Numbered from the stretch's first letter, positions 1 to 8,451 are shown. The stretch is 24,722 nt of DNA from CBDTTM01 sp965363355 (GCA_965363355.1 CBDTTM010000016.1:1-24722); one strand, 5' to 3'. Numbers and translations are program-made. Notes: generated from the letters alone by a model not told the origin.

Positions 1-1264
1 TATTGTTTGGATTCGTCGTCGAACAAATAATATTTTTTGCTTCCAGTTTTTCTAAAGCACGCAAATTATGAGAAGTAAAAATCAGCTGGCCTTTCATATC
101 TTGCTGCATTACACCAAGCAACTCACCTAAAAGGTACTCAAAAATCCCTGAATCCAATTCATCCACAACGAGACATGTTGCTGGGTTATTATATACAGAA
201 ATCAAAAAATGCAATAATGAAATAATCCTTTTTATCCCTTCTGATTCATATTGAATCAAAAAGCGTTTTCCATCGCGATTCGAATAAACCTCAACTTGAA
301 CAACCTCTTGCCCATCTGGTTTTTTTAAATTTGATTTAATCTCTAAGTCTATTTGCAAATTTGGAATAACAGATTTTATCGCTATATTAATAGCATCTAT
401 TGTTTTTGTAAATAAATCAAAGACAACTCGCGGCAGTTCTCCTTGTCCATTTATAAATAATGGCAGACATCCTTGCATAACCTCTGTTTTCGTTTCATAT
501 CGCATATTAATAGGAATACATTCATTTCCATTAATATCGCCTAATTGGTTCACTTTAATGACATGAAAATCCACTGCAGCAAAACGGGTTAAGCTCTCAA
601 TAATACTTGAAAGATTCTGTGATTCAATACCAGCATTTTCTTTGATCTCGCTTAATGCTTTTCTAACTCTACTATTAAAAAACACCGAACGATGCTCTGC
701 CGCACTAACTGCCGCTAATGTCTGCATAGCCCCAAGGAAGGGAATATTTTTAAATAATCCAATATGCATTGATTCAATTGATAAATTTTCCTGCCCCAAA
801 ATATTGTCATTCTCATAATATGGATTCGTAAAACAAAGATCCCGTTTCGCTTTCCATGAACTTCCTTTTTCCCAATATATTATTTTCTCTCTAACAATAT
901 TTATTTTTTCTGCCACTTGGTCCGTCTTAAGCATTGCTTCATACTGCACCTTATATTGCTTCCCATCCACCGAAACAAAAAATATAGACACAATCTTCGT
1001 ATTCCCTTGATCATCAACTAACCCTAAAAAGCTTTTATAGGGCAGCGATTGTCCTGCAAGAATAAATTTCAATGCATCCAAACCTTCCACCAAGGCTGTC
1101 TTTCCTGATCCATTTTGACCATATAACCCAATAATATCTGCACAGCTAAAACTAGCATCCTTATTAAGGCTGCCGTAATTCATATATTTCACTTCACCAA
1201 ATTGAACATTCTTAAAATTATAAAGCTCTGTCTTCATTAATCTGACGATGACATCCTGTTTCAT
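1..1264 (-). CDS. AAA family ATPase, RecF/SMC-like (partial, C-terminus outside window)
   Basis: The reading frame starts at the ATG at 1264, behind the ribosome binding site GGAGAGG five bases upstream, and stays open to the window edge, giving about 421 visible residues. The Walker A motif GQNGSGKT lies at residues 49-56. Near the visible end are a signature-like SEGIKR, the Walker B stretch CLVVDELDSG and the switch segment IFTSHNL, the arrangement of ABC/RecF/SMC-type AAA ATPases (AAA_15/AAA_21 type, often called ATP-binding protein or OLD-like). In this family ATP binding controls a nuclease or other effector, and members are common in anti-phage and abortive-infection loci. No TOPRIM domain is visible, but it could lie beyond the edge. 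The gene stands 155 bases downstream of the membrane-anchored protein gene on the same strand. The ATPase call is firm; the biological role is not established. Confidence 0.85.
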   Translation of the reverse strand, partial: MKQDVIVRLMKTELYNFKNVQFGEVKYMNYGSLNKDASFSCADIIGLYGQNGSGKTALVEGLDALKFILAGQSLPYKSFLGLVDDQGNTKIVSIFFVSVDGKQYKVQYEAMLKTDQVAEKINIVREKIIYWEKGSSWKAKRDLCFTNPYYENDNILGQENLSIESMHIGLFKNIPFLGAMQTLAAVSAAEHRSVFFNSRVRKALSEIKENAGIESQNLSSIIESLTRFAAVDFHVIKVNQLGDINGNECIPINMRYETKTEVMQGCLPLFINGQGELPRVVFDLFTKTIDAINIAIKSVIPNLQIDLEIKSNLKKPDGQEVVQVEVYSNRDGKRFLIQYESEGIKRIISLLHFLISVYNNPATCLVVDELDSGIFEYLLGELLGVMQQDMKGQLIFTSHNLRALEKLEAKNIICSTTNPNN

Positions 1265-1400
1265 ACAACCTCTCCATTCGTACAAATAATATAAATAATT
1301 GTTTTAAGTGATTAATATTTGCTAACATTTTATCACAAATCATACATTTTGTATATTTATATAAATAATGAAGCCGATATTAAAAACCCTTATAAAATTT

Positions 1401-1445
1401 AATGCACCCAAGATTCATCTCAATGATAAATCTGTGGGTGCATTG
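1401..1445 (-). terminator. Probable intrinsic terminator overlapping the end of the 199-residue gene
   Basis: The arms AATGCACCCA (1401-1410) and TGGGTGCATT (1435-1444) form a perfect stem, extended inside by AGATT/AATCT. On the minus strand the hairpin is followed by AAATTTTAT, a weak U-rich tract. The stop codon of the upstream gene (1420-1422) lies in the loop, so the last codons form one arm. Confidence 0.55.
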
Positions 1446-2019
1446 TAATATCCAGCGTAATTGTATGGTTCGCCATGTCTGTCGTTTTTTTCACCGTGAT
1501 GGTGTAGTCTTTTTGTCTATATTTCTTTCCGACCCAATATAGATCAATTGTATTATTTTTAGTCTCTTCTTGGCTTGGCTTTCCCAACTCATTTTTTAAA
1601 AGATTTTCCATAACTGCTACAGACTCGGCATCACCTAAAAAAGTTGCGCCAACAGAAAAATTATCTGTATTTGAAAGCCACAGCAGTTTACAAGCAACCC
1701 CATCGGATAATGTATAGGCCCCAAGATAATAATCTTGCTCATCCGGCGATTTTGCAAGCGTATCTGAAAATAACGGCGCTATATCAAGCGATGGATCTTC
1801 CAAAAGCGCGAACATCTTTTGCAATAATACCGGGCTCTGCCACTCGCTGCGATACGGCTTTTGTTCCACAGATTGGACAAAACTGGTCTCGCCATCGCTG
1901 TAAGATGCGGCTTGGGGTTGTGGTTCATTACTTTCTGTAAATATTTTTTCCGTATAAGCAAAAAAAATCATAATGCTGATGACTAATAAAATCAAAAAAT
2001 AAATTGTTCTTTTTTTCAT
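1420..2019 (-). CDS. Membrane-anchored or secreted protein of unknown function (199 aa)
   Basis: I do not recognise this protein. Residues 1-22 are a short basic start (MKKR) followed by a strongly hydrophobic segment, so it is either a signal peptide or a single membrane anchor; there is no lipobox cysteine. The rest (about 175 residues) is polar, alternates charged and hydrophobic residues and ends in a run rich in Thr and Ile that looks like beta-strands, so it is probably a small extracytoplasmic domain. The ribosome binding site is weak (AGGCCTG). A TATGAT -10 box lies in the upstream region near 2077-2082. It reads towards the AAA ATPase gene, but a probable terminator separates them, so they need not be one operon. 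Confidence 0.7.
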   Translation of the reverse strand: MKKRTIYFLILLVISIMIFFAYTEKIFTESNEPQPQAASYSDGETSFVQSVEQKPYRSEWQSPVLLQKMFALLEDPSLDIAPLFSDTLAKSPDEQDYYLGAYTLSDGVACKLLWLSNTDNFSVGATFLGDAESVAVMENLLKNELGKPSQEETKNNTIDLYWVGKKYRQKDYTITVKKTTDMANHTITLDITMHPQIYH

Positions 2020-2392
2020 ATTTCAGGCCTTTATAATAAATTTGCCATAAAACATTTTTTTGTTCATAGCTTTTTTATCATACCATATTTCCTCTAAATC
2101 CGTCTAAATCCCTGTATAGAATGCAGAAACGCATTCACTCTCGCACAAATTACAAAACAAAGCCTGAACAAATCTAATCGTGGAAGTAATCCCATCTGTT
2201 AATTTACCTTTTCATTTTACGACTTTTTATATGTTGATGTACATTATATTTCACAAAACAAAAAAACATCGGGAAGCTCCATAACAGAAGTGTCTGTCAC
2301 TTCCTCAAGAACTTAAAATCGATAGTTTAATCTTCTTTTCTGGATTTTTATACCATAATTGAAATAAGCGAAACAATATGTTACTCTACAAT
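2020..2392. other. Intergenic region between divergent genes, 373 bases
   Basis: AT-rich stretch between the divergent membrane-anchored protein and Nudix genes. I see no coding sequence. It should hold both promoters: TATGAT near 2077-2082 on the minus strand, and TTGAAA with a TACTCT-like box around 2358-2386 on the plus strand. A short inverted repeat GAAGTG/CACTTC sits at about 2287-2304 without a U-tract. Confidence 0.5.
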
Positions 2393-2405
2393 AGAGGTGA
2401 TAATT

Positions 2406-2813
2406 GTGAGCAAAATGAAAAAACTAGTAAAAGTAGTAGGCGCCATCATTGAAAATGAACACAACGAAATTCTTTGCGCCCTCCGTTCCCCGACAATGAT
2501 TTTACCAAATTGCTGGGAATTCCCCGGTGGAAAAGTTGAAAAAAATGAGAATCTTTCAGAAGCTATCATCAGAGAAATTCGAGAAGAATTGAAATGCACA
2601 ATTGGTTGTATCGAACAATTTAATGACAACACACATGAATACGAAACTTTTACCATAAATTTAATAACGCTAAAATGCAGGCTCATTTCTGGTACTCCAA
2701 CGGTAACCGAACACTCTAAACTTATTTGGTTAAATAGAGAAAATTTAGCCTCGTTAAAATGGGCCCCCGCTGATATCCCGGCCATAAACCAACTAATAGC
2801 AGAAAAAGTATAG
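2406..2813 (+). CDS. Nudix hydrolase, MutT-like (deoxy)nucleoside triphosphate pyrophosphohydrolase
   Basis: The product (135 aa) carries a nearly complete Nudix box at residues 42-64: the glycine, the first glutamate and REIREE fit the pattern GX5EX7REUXEEXGU, while the last two positions are K and C instead of G and a hydrophobic residue. WEFPGGK before it and the overall length fit the MutT/NudG class, which hydrolyses nucleoside triphosphates such as 8-oxo-dGTP, 5-methyl-dCTP or other modified nucleotides to the monophosphate. I chose GTG at 2406 because the ribosome binding site AGAGGTGA (2393-2400) has proper spacing to it; the frame is also open from a GTG at 2397 that lies inside that site, and ATG at 2415 is possible. 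The gene ends 44 bases from the end of the convergent PLD-helicase gene and shares a terminator with it. The substrate cannot be told from sequence. Confidence 0.88.
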   Translation: MSKMKKLVKVVGAIIENEHNEILCALRSPTMILPNCWEFPGGKVEKNENLSEAIIREIREELKCTIGCIEQFNDNTHEYETFTINLITLKCRLISGTPTVTEHSKLIWLNRENLASLKWAPADIPAINQLIAEKV

Positions 2814-2843
2814 TTTTCCTTTTAGGATTACTATACTTTTTTT
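2803..2843. terminator. Bidirectional intrinsic terminator between Nudix and helicase genes
   Basis: An 11-bp perfect stem AAAAAGTATAG (2803-2813) / CTATACTTTTT (2831-2841) with T-runs reading out on both strands. It contains the Nudix stop codon and serves both convergent genes. Confidence 0.85.
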
Positions 2844-2857
2844 ACTATTAGGAAAGG

Positions 2858-5842
2858 TTATGCATTTTCTTTAATTAAATATTCATAAATTGAGTCCTCA
2901 ACTGGCTGTTTCATCCTCAAGATCATTTTTACAACCGGCACTTTTTTATCTGCCATCGTTGTTTCTTCAATAGATTCATCTAGCGGCGTCACATCCCCCA
3001 TATAGTAGAAGTCATTGCTCTCACCATTGTGCTTTTTTATAAAGAGTAGCAGTCGCAAGCCCTGTCTGTAATTTTGAATAGCGCGAACATCTGGACTCTG
3101 CTTCGTTCTTTTCGATTTTGACATCCATTGAAATTCGTAATTACTTATAAATCCATCATCATATTTTGTCGTATCCGATATATTTTCTTCCTTGTGATAA
3201 TTAACGAAAATTGGACAATTGGTTTTATCACTACTAACAATATATCCCCCTACATTTTGGGCCACAGGATTTTGATCCCAGTTTAAAATTCTAAAAACAT
3301 CTTTTCGAGAATATTTACGATACAATATGAATCCATTAATATACTTTTCTCTTTTGAAAAACGAATCATATACTTTCTCGGAATAAGCTAGCACATCTTT
3401 AAAAAAATCTGTAAAAATTTTATTTTTAAGACTCTCTTGAAGATCTTGGGCATACAAAAGTTCCTCATTATCTTCAGAAATCATATTCAAATTATATTTT
3501 TCCCTGACGCTAATTAACTTCTTATTTTCATTTTCAGTCACAAAGTTGAAATTAATATTTCGCACACAAGATCCTAGTGTGTCGTCCGAAACTACTACTT
3601 TATATTTATCAAAAATAATCGATTTAATTGCGGCCCTTGTTGTATGTCCATTTTTCCTTATCTCCTGTAAAATAATAACTTCTTCAATTCTCTTAGTATT
3701 TGCAATTTCATTCGATAGCAATTCAAGGATCTTCCTTTCTCGCATAGAAAGCTGATTCTTCATCTCAATTTCTCGATCCGCCATGAAATTAAAATAGGAT
3801 TTTGAATAATTTACATACAATTTTGGATCTCGTGATCCATGCTCAAGAAAGTCCATCATCATAGGATTTTTGCCAATTTTATATTTTAACAACTCATAGT
3901 CCTTTACTAAATCTTTCTTCGCCTGCATCTTCGCTTGATCAATAGATTCAAAAATCCGTTCTCTTGAAATTTCATCAAAATTCACTGTAGAGGCACCTGG
4001 AATCAAATTGCTTCCGCTACGCATCAGCTTTCGTAAAGTATCCTTATTGTAAGAAGTATTACCATATAATGCAATAGGGATCAAAAAACTACTATTATAG
4101 TTACCTATAAAATCAATAACTGTTACATACTCCTTATCGACCGCTTTACGTAGCCCTCTACCCAATTGTTGAACAAATATTATCGCTGATTGAGTAGGCC
4201 TTAGCATAATAATTTGGTTAACTTTAGGAATATCGATACCTTCATTAAAAATATCAACTGTAAAAATATAATCGATTTTTTCTGTCTCCTCAGTAGATCC
4301 TAGCCGTGAAATAGCATCTTCTCGTTCCCTCTCATCATGCTTCCCGCTCAAAGAAATTGATCTATACCCCCGCCGATCAAATTCACTTGCCAGTTTTTCA
4401 CTTTCCTCAACTGAACTGCAAAAAACCAGCCCACGGACACATCCATTATCACAACCATAAAAATTAGCCTTTTCAATAATGTTATTTACACGTTCATCTG
4501 CTGTCAATAAGTTAAACAAACTGTTTTCTTCAAGTACTTTGCCCTCAACCGTAATGTCCGTTACACCAAAATAGTGGAAGTTACAAAGCAGTTGTTCCTC
4601 TAATGCCCTATGTAACCTTATTTCATACGCAATATTATAGTCAAACGCACTAAAAATATCAAAACCGTCCGTTCTCTCCGGAGTAGCCGTCATTCCTAAT
4701 AAAAATTTTGGTTCAAAGTAATTTAATATTTTTTGATATGTAGCGGCACCTGCTCGATGCGTCTCATCTATAACAATATAATCAAAATGCTGCTTATCAA
4801 ATTGGTTTAAATTATCATCCATAGAAATCGTCTGTATCGTTGAAAATAGAAAATTTGCCTCTTTTGCTTTCTGCTGACCTGAATATAAGCCCATGACTTT
4901 ATCTTGACCAACAACTTGCCTATAGCTATTCATGGCATCAATAGCTATAGTAGTTCGGTGGACAACAAACAAAAACTTCTGGGGATTAAATTCTTTTACA
5001 TCAAATGCTGACAAAAATGTCTTTCCCGTGCCCGTTGCTGAAATCAATAAGGCCTTATTTTTATTTTGCATCCGTAATTCACGTAAACTCCGCAATGCTT
5101 CTGTCTGCATAGAGTTTGGCTTAATTATTTTTTGAAAAACTTCTTCCTTATTATGTTTTGCTTTATAAAAAAAATCTTTTTGCGCCTTGTATATTTCTTC
5201 ATACGTTGCAATAAACTCCATCGTCACAAGCTCAGCATCTTCAAACTCCCTCCTAAATTCCCTGATGGTATCAAAGATCAATTGCCCTTGCTTAGTTGCC
5301 ACTACTTTTAAATTCCATTCTTTATTGCTACATAAAGCACTAGCCGTCAGATTGCTACTACCAATGATCAAATTGTAATTATCCCCTTTTTTAAAGAGGT
5401 ATCCCTTCGCGTGAAAATTCCCCATCACAACGATTTTCAATTGAATATTCGTAAATTGTAATAACCGTTTTAACGCTTCTGGTTGCGTAAAATTTTGATA
5501 TTGCGAAACTAATATCTTTCCCGGAATCTTATTTTTTTCTAGTTCTTTTAACAAATTTATAAGCGTTGCGACACCACTTGTGGTTAAAAATGCTACCGAA
5601 AAACAAAACTCATCGCAACTTCTCAGTTCTTTATATATAGTGGCCAAAACGCTCTTTCCCTGTTTCTTGTCATTTAATAATAATTTAGGTAAATACTCTT
5701 GTTTAGATGGATAATCATTATTAATAAATCCCGTGATTAGACTCTGAGATAATTCGTTATAACAAAAATCTGTATCATTTTCTTCATGTTTTAAGTAATC
5801 ACTCAAATCTATTTCCCCCTCGATAACTCCTTGTTCTTTCAT
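2858..5842 (-). CDS. PLD-nuclease / SF2 DEAD-DEAH helicase / DUF3427 protein
   Basis: A 994-residue multidomain protein. Residues about 55-190 form a phospholipase-D-like nuclease domain with one HxK motif (HAK, 144-146) and GSSN at 161-164. A superfamily II helicase core follows: Walker A ATGTGKT (269-275), DETH box (359-362), TAT motif (385-387), motif V in the stretch 528-537, and motif VI QQLGRGLRK (558-566). The C-terminal 330 residues match the DUF3427 type that usually follows this PLD-helicase arrangement. Such proteins are expected to translocate on duplex nucleic acid and cut it with the PLD domain, which probably dimerises to complete the active site. They resemble restriction-like and defence proteins; the role here is inferred. 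All helicase motifs are intact, so it looks functional. The ATG at 5842 has no good ribosome binding site; a TTG twelve codons later follows a GAGGGGG sequence and may be the true start. Confidence 0.9.
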   Translation of the reverse strand: MKEQGVIEGEIDLSDYLKHEENDTDFCYNELSQSLITGFINNDYPSKQEYLPKLLLNDKKQGKSVLATIYKELRSCDEFCFSVAFLTTSGVATLINLLKELEKNKIPGKILVSQYQNFTQPEALKRLLQFTNIQLKIVVMGNFHAKGYLFKKGDNYNLIIGSSNLTASALCSNKEWNLKVVATKQGQLIFDTIREFRREFEDAELVTMEFIATYEEIYKAQKDFFYKAKHNKEEVFQKIIKPNSMQTEALRSLRELRMQNKNKALLISATGTGKTFLSAFDVKEFNPQKFLFVVHRTTIAIDAMNSYRQVVGQDKVMGLYSGQQKAKEANFLFSTIQTISMDDNLNQFDKQHFDYIVIDETHRAGAATYQKILNYFEPKFLLGMTATPERTDGFDIFSAFDYNIAYEIRLHRALEEQLLCNFHYFGVTDITVEGKVLEENSLFNLLTADERVNNIIEKANFYGCDNGCVRGLVFCSSVEESEKLASEFDRRGYRSISLSGKHDEREREDAISRLGSTEETEKIDYIFTVDIFNEGIDIPKVNQIIMLRPTQSAIIFVQQLGRGLRKAVDKEYVTVIDFIGNYNSSFLIPIALYGNTSYNKDTLRKLMRSGSNLIPGASTVNFDEISRERIFESIDQAKMQAKKDLVKDYELLKYKIGKNPMMMDFLEHGSRDPKLYVNYSKSYFNFMADREIEMKNQLSMRERKILELLSNEIANTKRIEEVIILQEIRKNGHTTRAAIKSIIFDKYKVVVSDDTLGSCVRNINFNFVTENENKKLISVREKYNLNMISEDNEELLYAQDLQESLKNKIFTDFFKDVLAYSEKVYDSFFKREKYINGFILYRKYSRKDVFRILNWDQNPVAQNVGGYIVSSDKTNCPIFVNYHKEENISDTTKYDDGFISNYEFQWMSKSKRTKQSPDVRAIQNYRQGLRLLLFIKKHNGESNDFYYMGDVTPLDESIEETTMADKKVPVVKMILRMKQPVEDSIYEYLIKENA

Positions 5843-5862
5843 TGTCTATATTGGAAAGCAGT

Positions 5863-6205
5863 TTAATTTTTTAGTAGCAATTCATTTGACACAGACAAGC
5901 TTGCCTCCACATTAATGTAATCGTCAAAACATTTCGGCTTAAAAGCGTCATCGATTTTATAAGGTTTGTGGCAATACGTGCGATGTTCCTTTTATGCAGT
6001 TTGCCCACGTTTAGCCATGTATATGGCAATACGACCACAACTACTGGTACATTACAGTCATGTATACACAACCAATTTGAACAGCAATCCCCCGAAGCGA
6101 TATTCCAAGACGCTACAGAACCTGAATGCACCCACGTTCATCCAGTGTAAGATGTTTTCCAAGATCACGAGAATCTTCATATGTGTTAGAATAGGACTGC
6201 TCCAT
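5863..6205 (-). pseudogene. Degenerate IS30-family transposase N-terminal remnant
   Basis: Reading the minus strand from the ATG at 6205 gives a start such as KHLTLDERGCIQVL, then an in-frame amber, then RLGISLRGIAVQIGC. This is the N-terminal helix-turn-helix of IS30-family transposases (consensus like LTxxERxxI...G.S.R.IA..LG.S.STV.REL). After a frameshift the text continues with MAKRGQTA, a stop, and then about 40 residues beginning KEHRTYCHKPYK and running to a stop near 5863, as expected for the following linker. The DDE catalytic core is absent. Several stops and at least one frameshift show a dead remnant. It separates the helicase gene from a second decayed frame. Confidence 0.7.
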
Positions 6206-6272
6206 AATGATTGCTCTTTTGTAGATTGTTGTTTTAGCGATTACATTCTAACACAAGGTTCATCATTATGGA
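6182..6272. repeat. Two interleaved inverted repeats at the edge of the IS30 remnant
   Basis: TGTGTTAGAAT (6182-6192) is exactly complementary to ATTCTAACACA (6245-6255), and TCCATAATGA (6201-6210) to TCATTATGGA (6263-6272). The pairs interleave rather than nest. They lie where an insertion-sequence end would be expected, between the transposase remnant and the next decayed frame. Confidence 0.6.
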
Positions 6273-6521
6273 TTATTTTACAACTGACCAGCTATAAAAT
6301 TTACGCTCTGCAAAAAAATTTTTCGTGAATTTTCGATAATACAATTTCACATTTTCAAATGGTTTCCCTTCAAAGGTACTACAATAGCCTCTATATCGCC
6401 CTTTCTTCAACGGGTATAACTCAATTAAGAACTACTTGTTATGCAAATCCTGTGGTATCGTTAATCCTTCATTCAATAACGATTTATCTACTTCTTTTCT
6501 CATCAACAATAAGTTTTCCAT
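6273..6521 (-). pseudogene. Small decayed reading frame with one in-frame amber codon
   Basis: From the ATG at 6521, preceded by GAAGGA at good spacing, the minus strand encodes 82 codons to a TAA at 6273-6275, interrupted only by TAG at 6432-6434. The translated text is protein-like (for example EVDKSLLNEGLTIPQDLHNK before the stop and KLYYRKFTKNFFAERKFYSW after it), rich in Lys, Tyr and Phe, and unlike the opposite-strand text. I do not recognise the family. With one stop in 82 AT-rich codons and a ribosome binding site, a recently broken gene is likelier than chance, but this is not certain. Confidence 0.45.
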
Positions 6522-6785
6522 GTTTAATCCTTCCATTTTGACCTTCACCAATTCTCATTATGCCTAATTAGATAATTTACCTTCATTCCTACGTTACTAT
6601 ATTTCCTCTTGTTCATAAAAATCCTTCTTATTCTCAATGACTGGGTAAATATGCTTTCTGAATCAAACTAAACTCTCCAGATCTAGCCATTCTATAATAG
6701 CTGTTCTCGATTATATTTTAGCCAGAAAATTATGTTTATACAAAACAAACATCGAAGAACGTGTCATTCATCGTTTTCTTTGGAC
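6522..6785. other. AT-rich gap, possibly decayed coding sequence
   Basis: No intact gene seen. On the minus strand a short frame starting MNKRKYSNVGMK near 6619 follows an AGAAGGA ribosome binding site and stops after about 23 codons; upstream of it another frame reads RTAIIEWLDLESLV before a stop. These may be remains of the gene whose end is the decayed frame at 6273-6521. Confidence 0.3.
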
Positions 6786-7496
6786 CTACATATTTACATC
6801 TATCTCATCAATTTCTGTATAAATCCCCCGGCACCGTTGTCCTTTATCTTCCCAGTCTAAATGGAAATGCCCGAAATACCATTTTCGATACGTGATCTGC
6901 GGTTCAATTTCAGATAGCATTTTTGCTACATCATCTTGAAAGAAGCTCCATTCGATGCCGATTTCTTTTGTTTTTGGCTGCAAAAATTTTATAGGTGCTG
7001 TATGTGTTATGACTAAATCGACTGTATATCCGACTTTAGCTAAATGCTGTTTAAGATTTGACAAATCCTCTGCTGAATAAATTTCTTCTCTCCACCAGGA
7101 TATATTCAACACGCGATATTTTCGATCTACAGAATACGCCCCGCCAAAAGCTAATACTTTAAGCCCCAAAATATCAAACACTTCGCCTCGTATTAAATGA
7201 AGAACATTGGCTCGAACTACATGGACCCGTCCGCCACACCACTCTTGAATTGGCAGTTTATTGAGCAGATCAAAATTCTCATGATTTCCATCAATGAACA
7301 CCGTAGTATATGGCTGCTTTTCTAACCAATCCAATCGTTTTTTATCAGCCCAATGCTTCCCATATGTTTTAGACCACCAAGGCAAGCCAAAATCGCCACA
7401 AACTAAAACAATATCTTCTTTCGTCAAATTCGATAACGCCGGATAAAATCTCGGCTTAGGATCTCCATGTATATCGCCTGTAATATATAATGCCAT
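6786..7496 (-). CDS. Calcineurin-like metallophosphoesterase
   Basis: A 236-residue protein with the full metallophosphoesterase set: DIHGD close to the N-terminus (metal-binding Asp and His), GDFG, GNHENFD, then THTAP and the final GHFH. These residues bind two metal ions and attack a phosphoester. The product is cytosolic with no signal peptide. The start is the ATG at 7496, giving MALYITGDIHG, because a ribosome binding site AGCAGGT lies seven bases upstream; the frame is open further upstream to 7595 but that part is not family-like. The substrate is unknown; family members act on nucleotides, diadenosine polyphosphates, phosphoproteins or nucleic acid. It is divergent from the Fic gene, with 288 bases between them, and stands alone. 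Confidence 0.88.
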   Translation of the reverse strand: MALYITGDIHGDPKPRFYPALSNLTKEDIVLVCGDFGLPWWSKTYGKHWADKKRLDWLEKQPYTTVFIDGNHENFDLLNKLPIQEWCGGRVHVVRANVLHLIRGEVFDILGLKVLAFGGAYSVDRKYRVLNISWWREEIYSAEDLSNLKQHLAKVGYTVDLVITHTAPIKFLQPKTKEIGIEWSFFQDDVAKMLSEIEPQITYRKWYFGHFHLDWEDKGQRCRGIYTEIDEIDVNM

Positions 7497-7784
7497 AAAT
7501 TTTACCTGCTTTCGCGAATTTGCCATATGGTAAAGGAATACTCTTTTATTGACAAACACTATCCTTAAATAGTTCTTAAACTCATTATATAGCAAAAACG
7601 TCCTCTAGCACAAAGCACTGTTTTTTCTCATCTACAGCTAGCCAAAATTTGCAATATACAATATTACTACAATAATAATCGCTAAAACACTCAGGAAACC
7701 AATTAAATCTTGACACCAGAGCAATTTGCTACTAGATTGTAAATAGATTAATTTAACAGGAACGTTTAAAAGGAAGTGATCCAA

Positions 7785-8423
7785 TTGAATAAAACCATGT
7801 GGATGGCAAAAAAAATGTTGCCTGAATACGTATTCGATACTACCCAACTTGAAGGAAATCCTATGACTTTCCCTGAGGTCCAAACTCTTTTAGATGGAAT
7901 TACTGTCGGTGGACATAGAATCAGCGATGCTCAACAAGTTTTGAATCTAAAAGAAGCCTGGCAAAAAGCTTTTTCTTATGCCAACAAGAGTACTCTAATC
8001 ATCGATAAATCTCTCTATTTAAATGTGCACAGCAGCGTAGCAAAAGAAGAAGCTATGGAATGGGGCGTTTTTCGTTCTGGATCGGTTGGCATTGCGGGAA
8101 CAACTTCTTATGTTGCTCCTAGTGCAACTATTCTAGATGATATTTTCAAAAAAGAATTACCCCTTATCTTGTCTATAAAAAACACCGAAGAACGTGCAAT
8201 CCGCCTTTTTCTTTGGGGTGCTTACAACCAATTTTTTTGGGATGGTAATAAACGTACAAGCCGAATCATTGCCAACATTATTTTAATGCATGACGATGCC
8301 GGCATATTTAATATAAAAGCCAAAGATATTGTAGAATTCAACGCCTTAATGGTAGACTTCTACAATACCAACGACATTGATTGCATTTACTCGTTTTTAG
8401 TAAAAAATTGTATTATAAAATAA
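7785..8423 (+). CDS. Fic-domain protein with Gln in place of the catalytic His
   Basis: The product (about 212 aa) has the Fic fold signature. Near the N-terminus, T-T-Q-L-E-G-N (residues 19-25) fits the inhibitory motif (S/T)xxxE(G/N) of class II Fic proteins, which blocks ATP binding in cis. The active-site loop reads QFFWDGNKRTSR at residues 149-160 against the consensus HxFx(D/E)GN(G/K)RxxR. Everything is kept except the first residue: the His that activates the target hydroxyl is Gln (codon CAA at 8229-8231). Fic enzymes transfer AMP or other nucleotidyl groups to protein side chains; without the His this one may be inactive, altered or act only as a binder. TTG at 7785 is chosen because AAGGAAGTGAT (7770-7780) matches the anti-Shine-Dalgarno almost fully and sits five bases upstream; ATG at 7797 is the alternative. 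No antitoxin-like gene is adjacent. Confidence 0.85.
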   Translation: MNKTMWMAKKMLPEYVFDTTQLEGNPMTFPEVQTLLDGITVGGHRISDAQQVLNLKEAWQKAFSYANKSTLIIDKSLYLNVHSSVAKEEAMEWGVFRSGSVGIAGTTSYVAPSATILDDIFKKELPLILSIKNTEERAIRLFLWGAYNQFFWDGNKRTSRIIANIILMHDDAGIFNIKAKDIVEFNALMVDFYNTNDIDCIYSFLVKNCIIK

Positions 8424-8451
8424 AAGATACACGCCAATCTCACTAGGAATA

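Noticed and set aside
2858..5842. PLD-helicase as a Mokosh system protein
   Set aside because: Mokosh helicases are of the SF1/COG1112 type; this one has SF2 DETH and QxxGRGxR motifs and DUF3427.
5966..6541. Plus-strand frames of 60-120 codons between the helicase and metallophosphoesterase genes
   Set aside because: Their text is low-complexity and unlike protein, while the minus strand of the same stretch reads as an IS30 transposase remnant and a decayed gene.
7497..7784. Small toxin or antitoxin gene upstream of the Fic gene
   Set aside because: The gap shows no frame with a ribosome binding site and protein-like text; the Fic protein carries its own inhibitory motif, so no separate antitoxin is needed.
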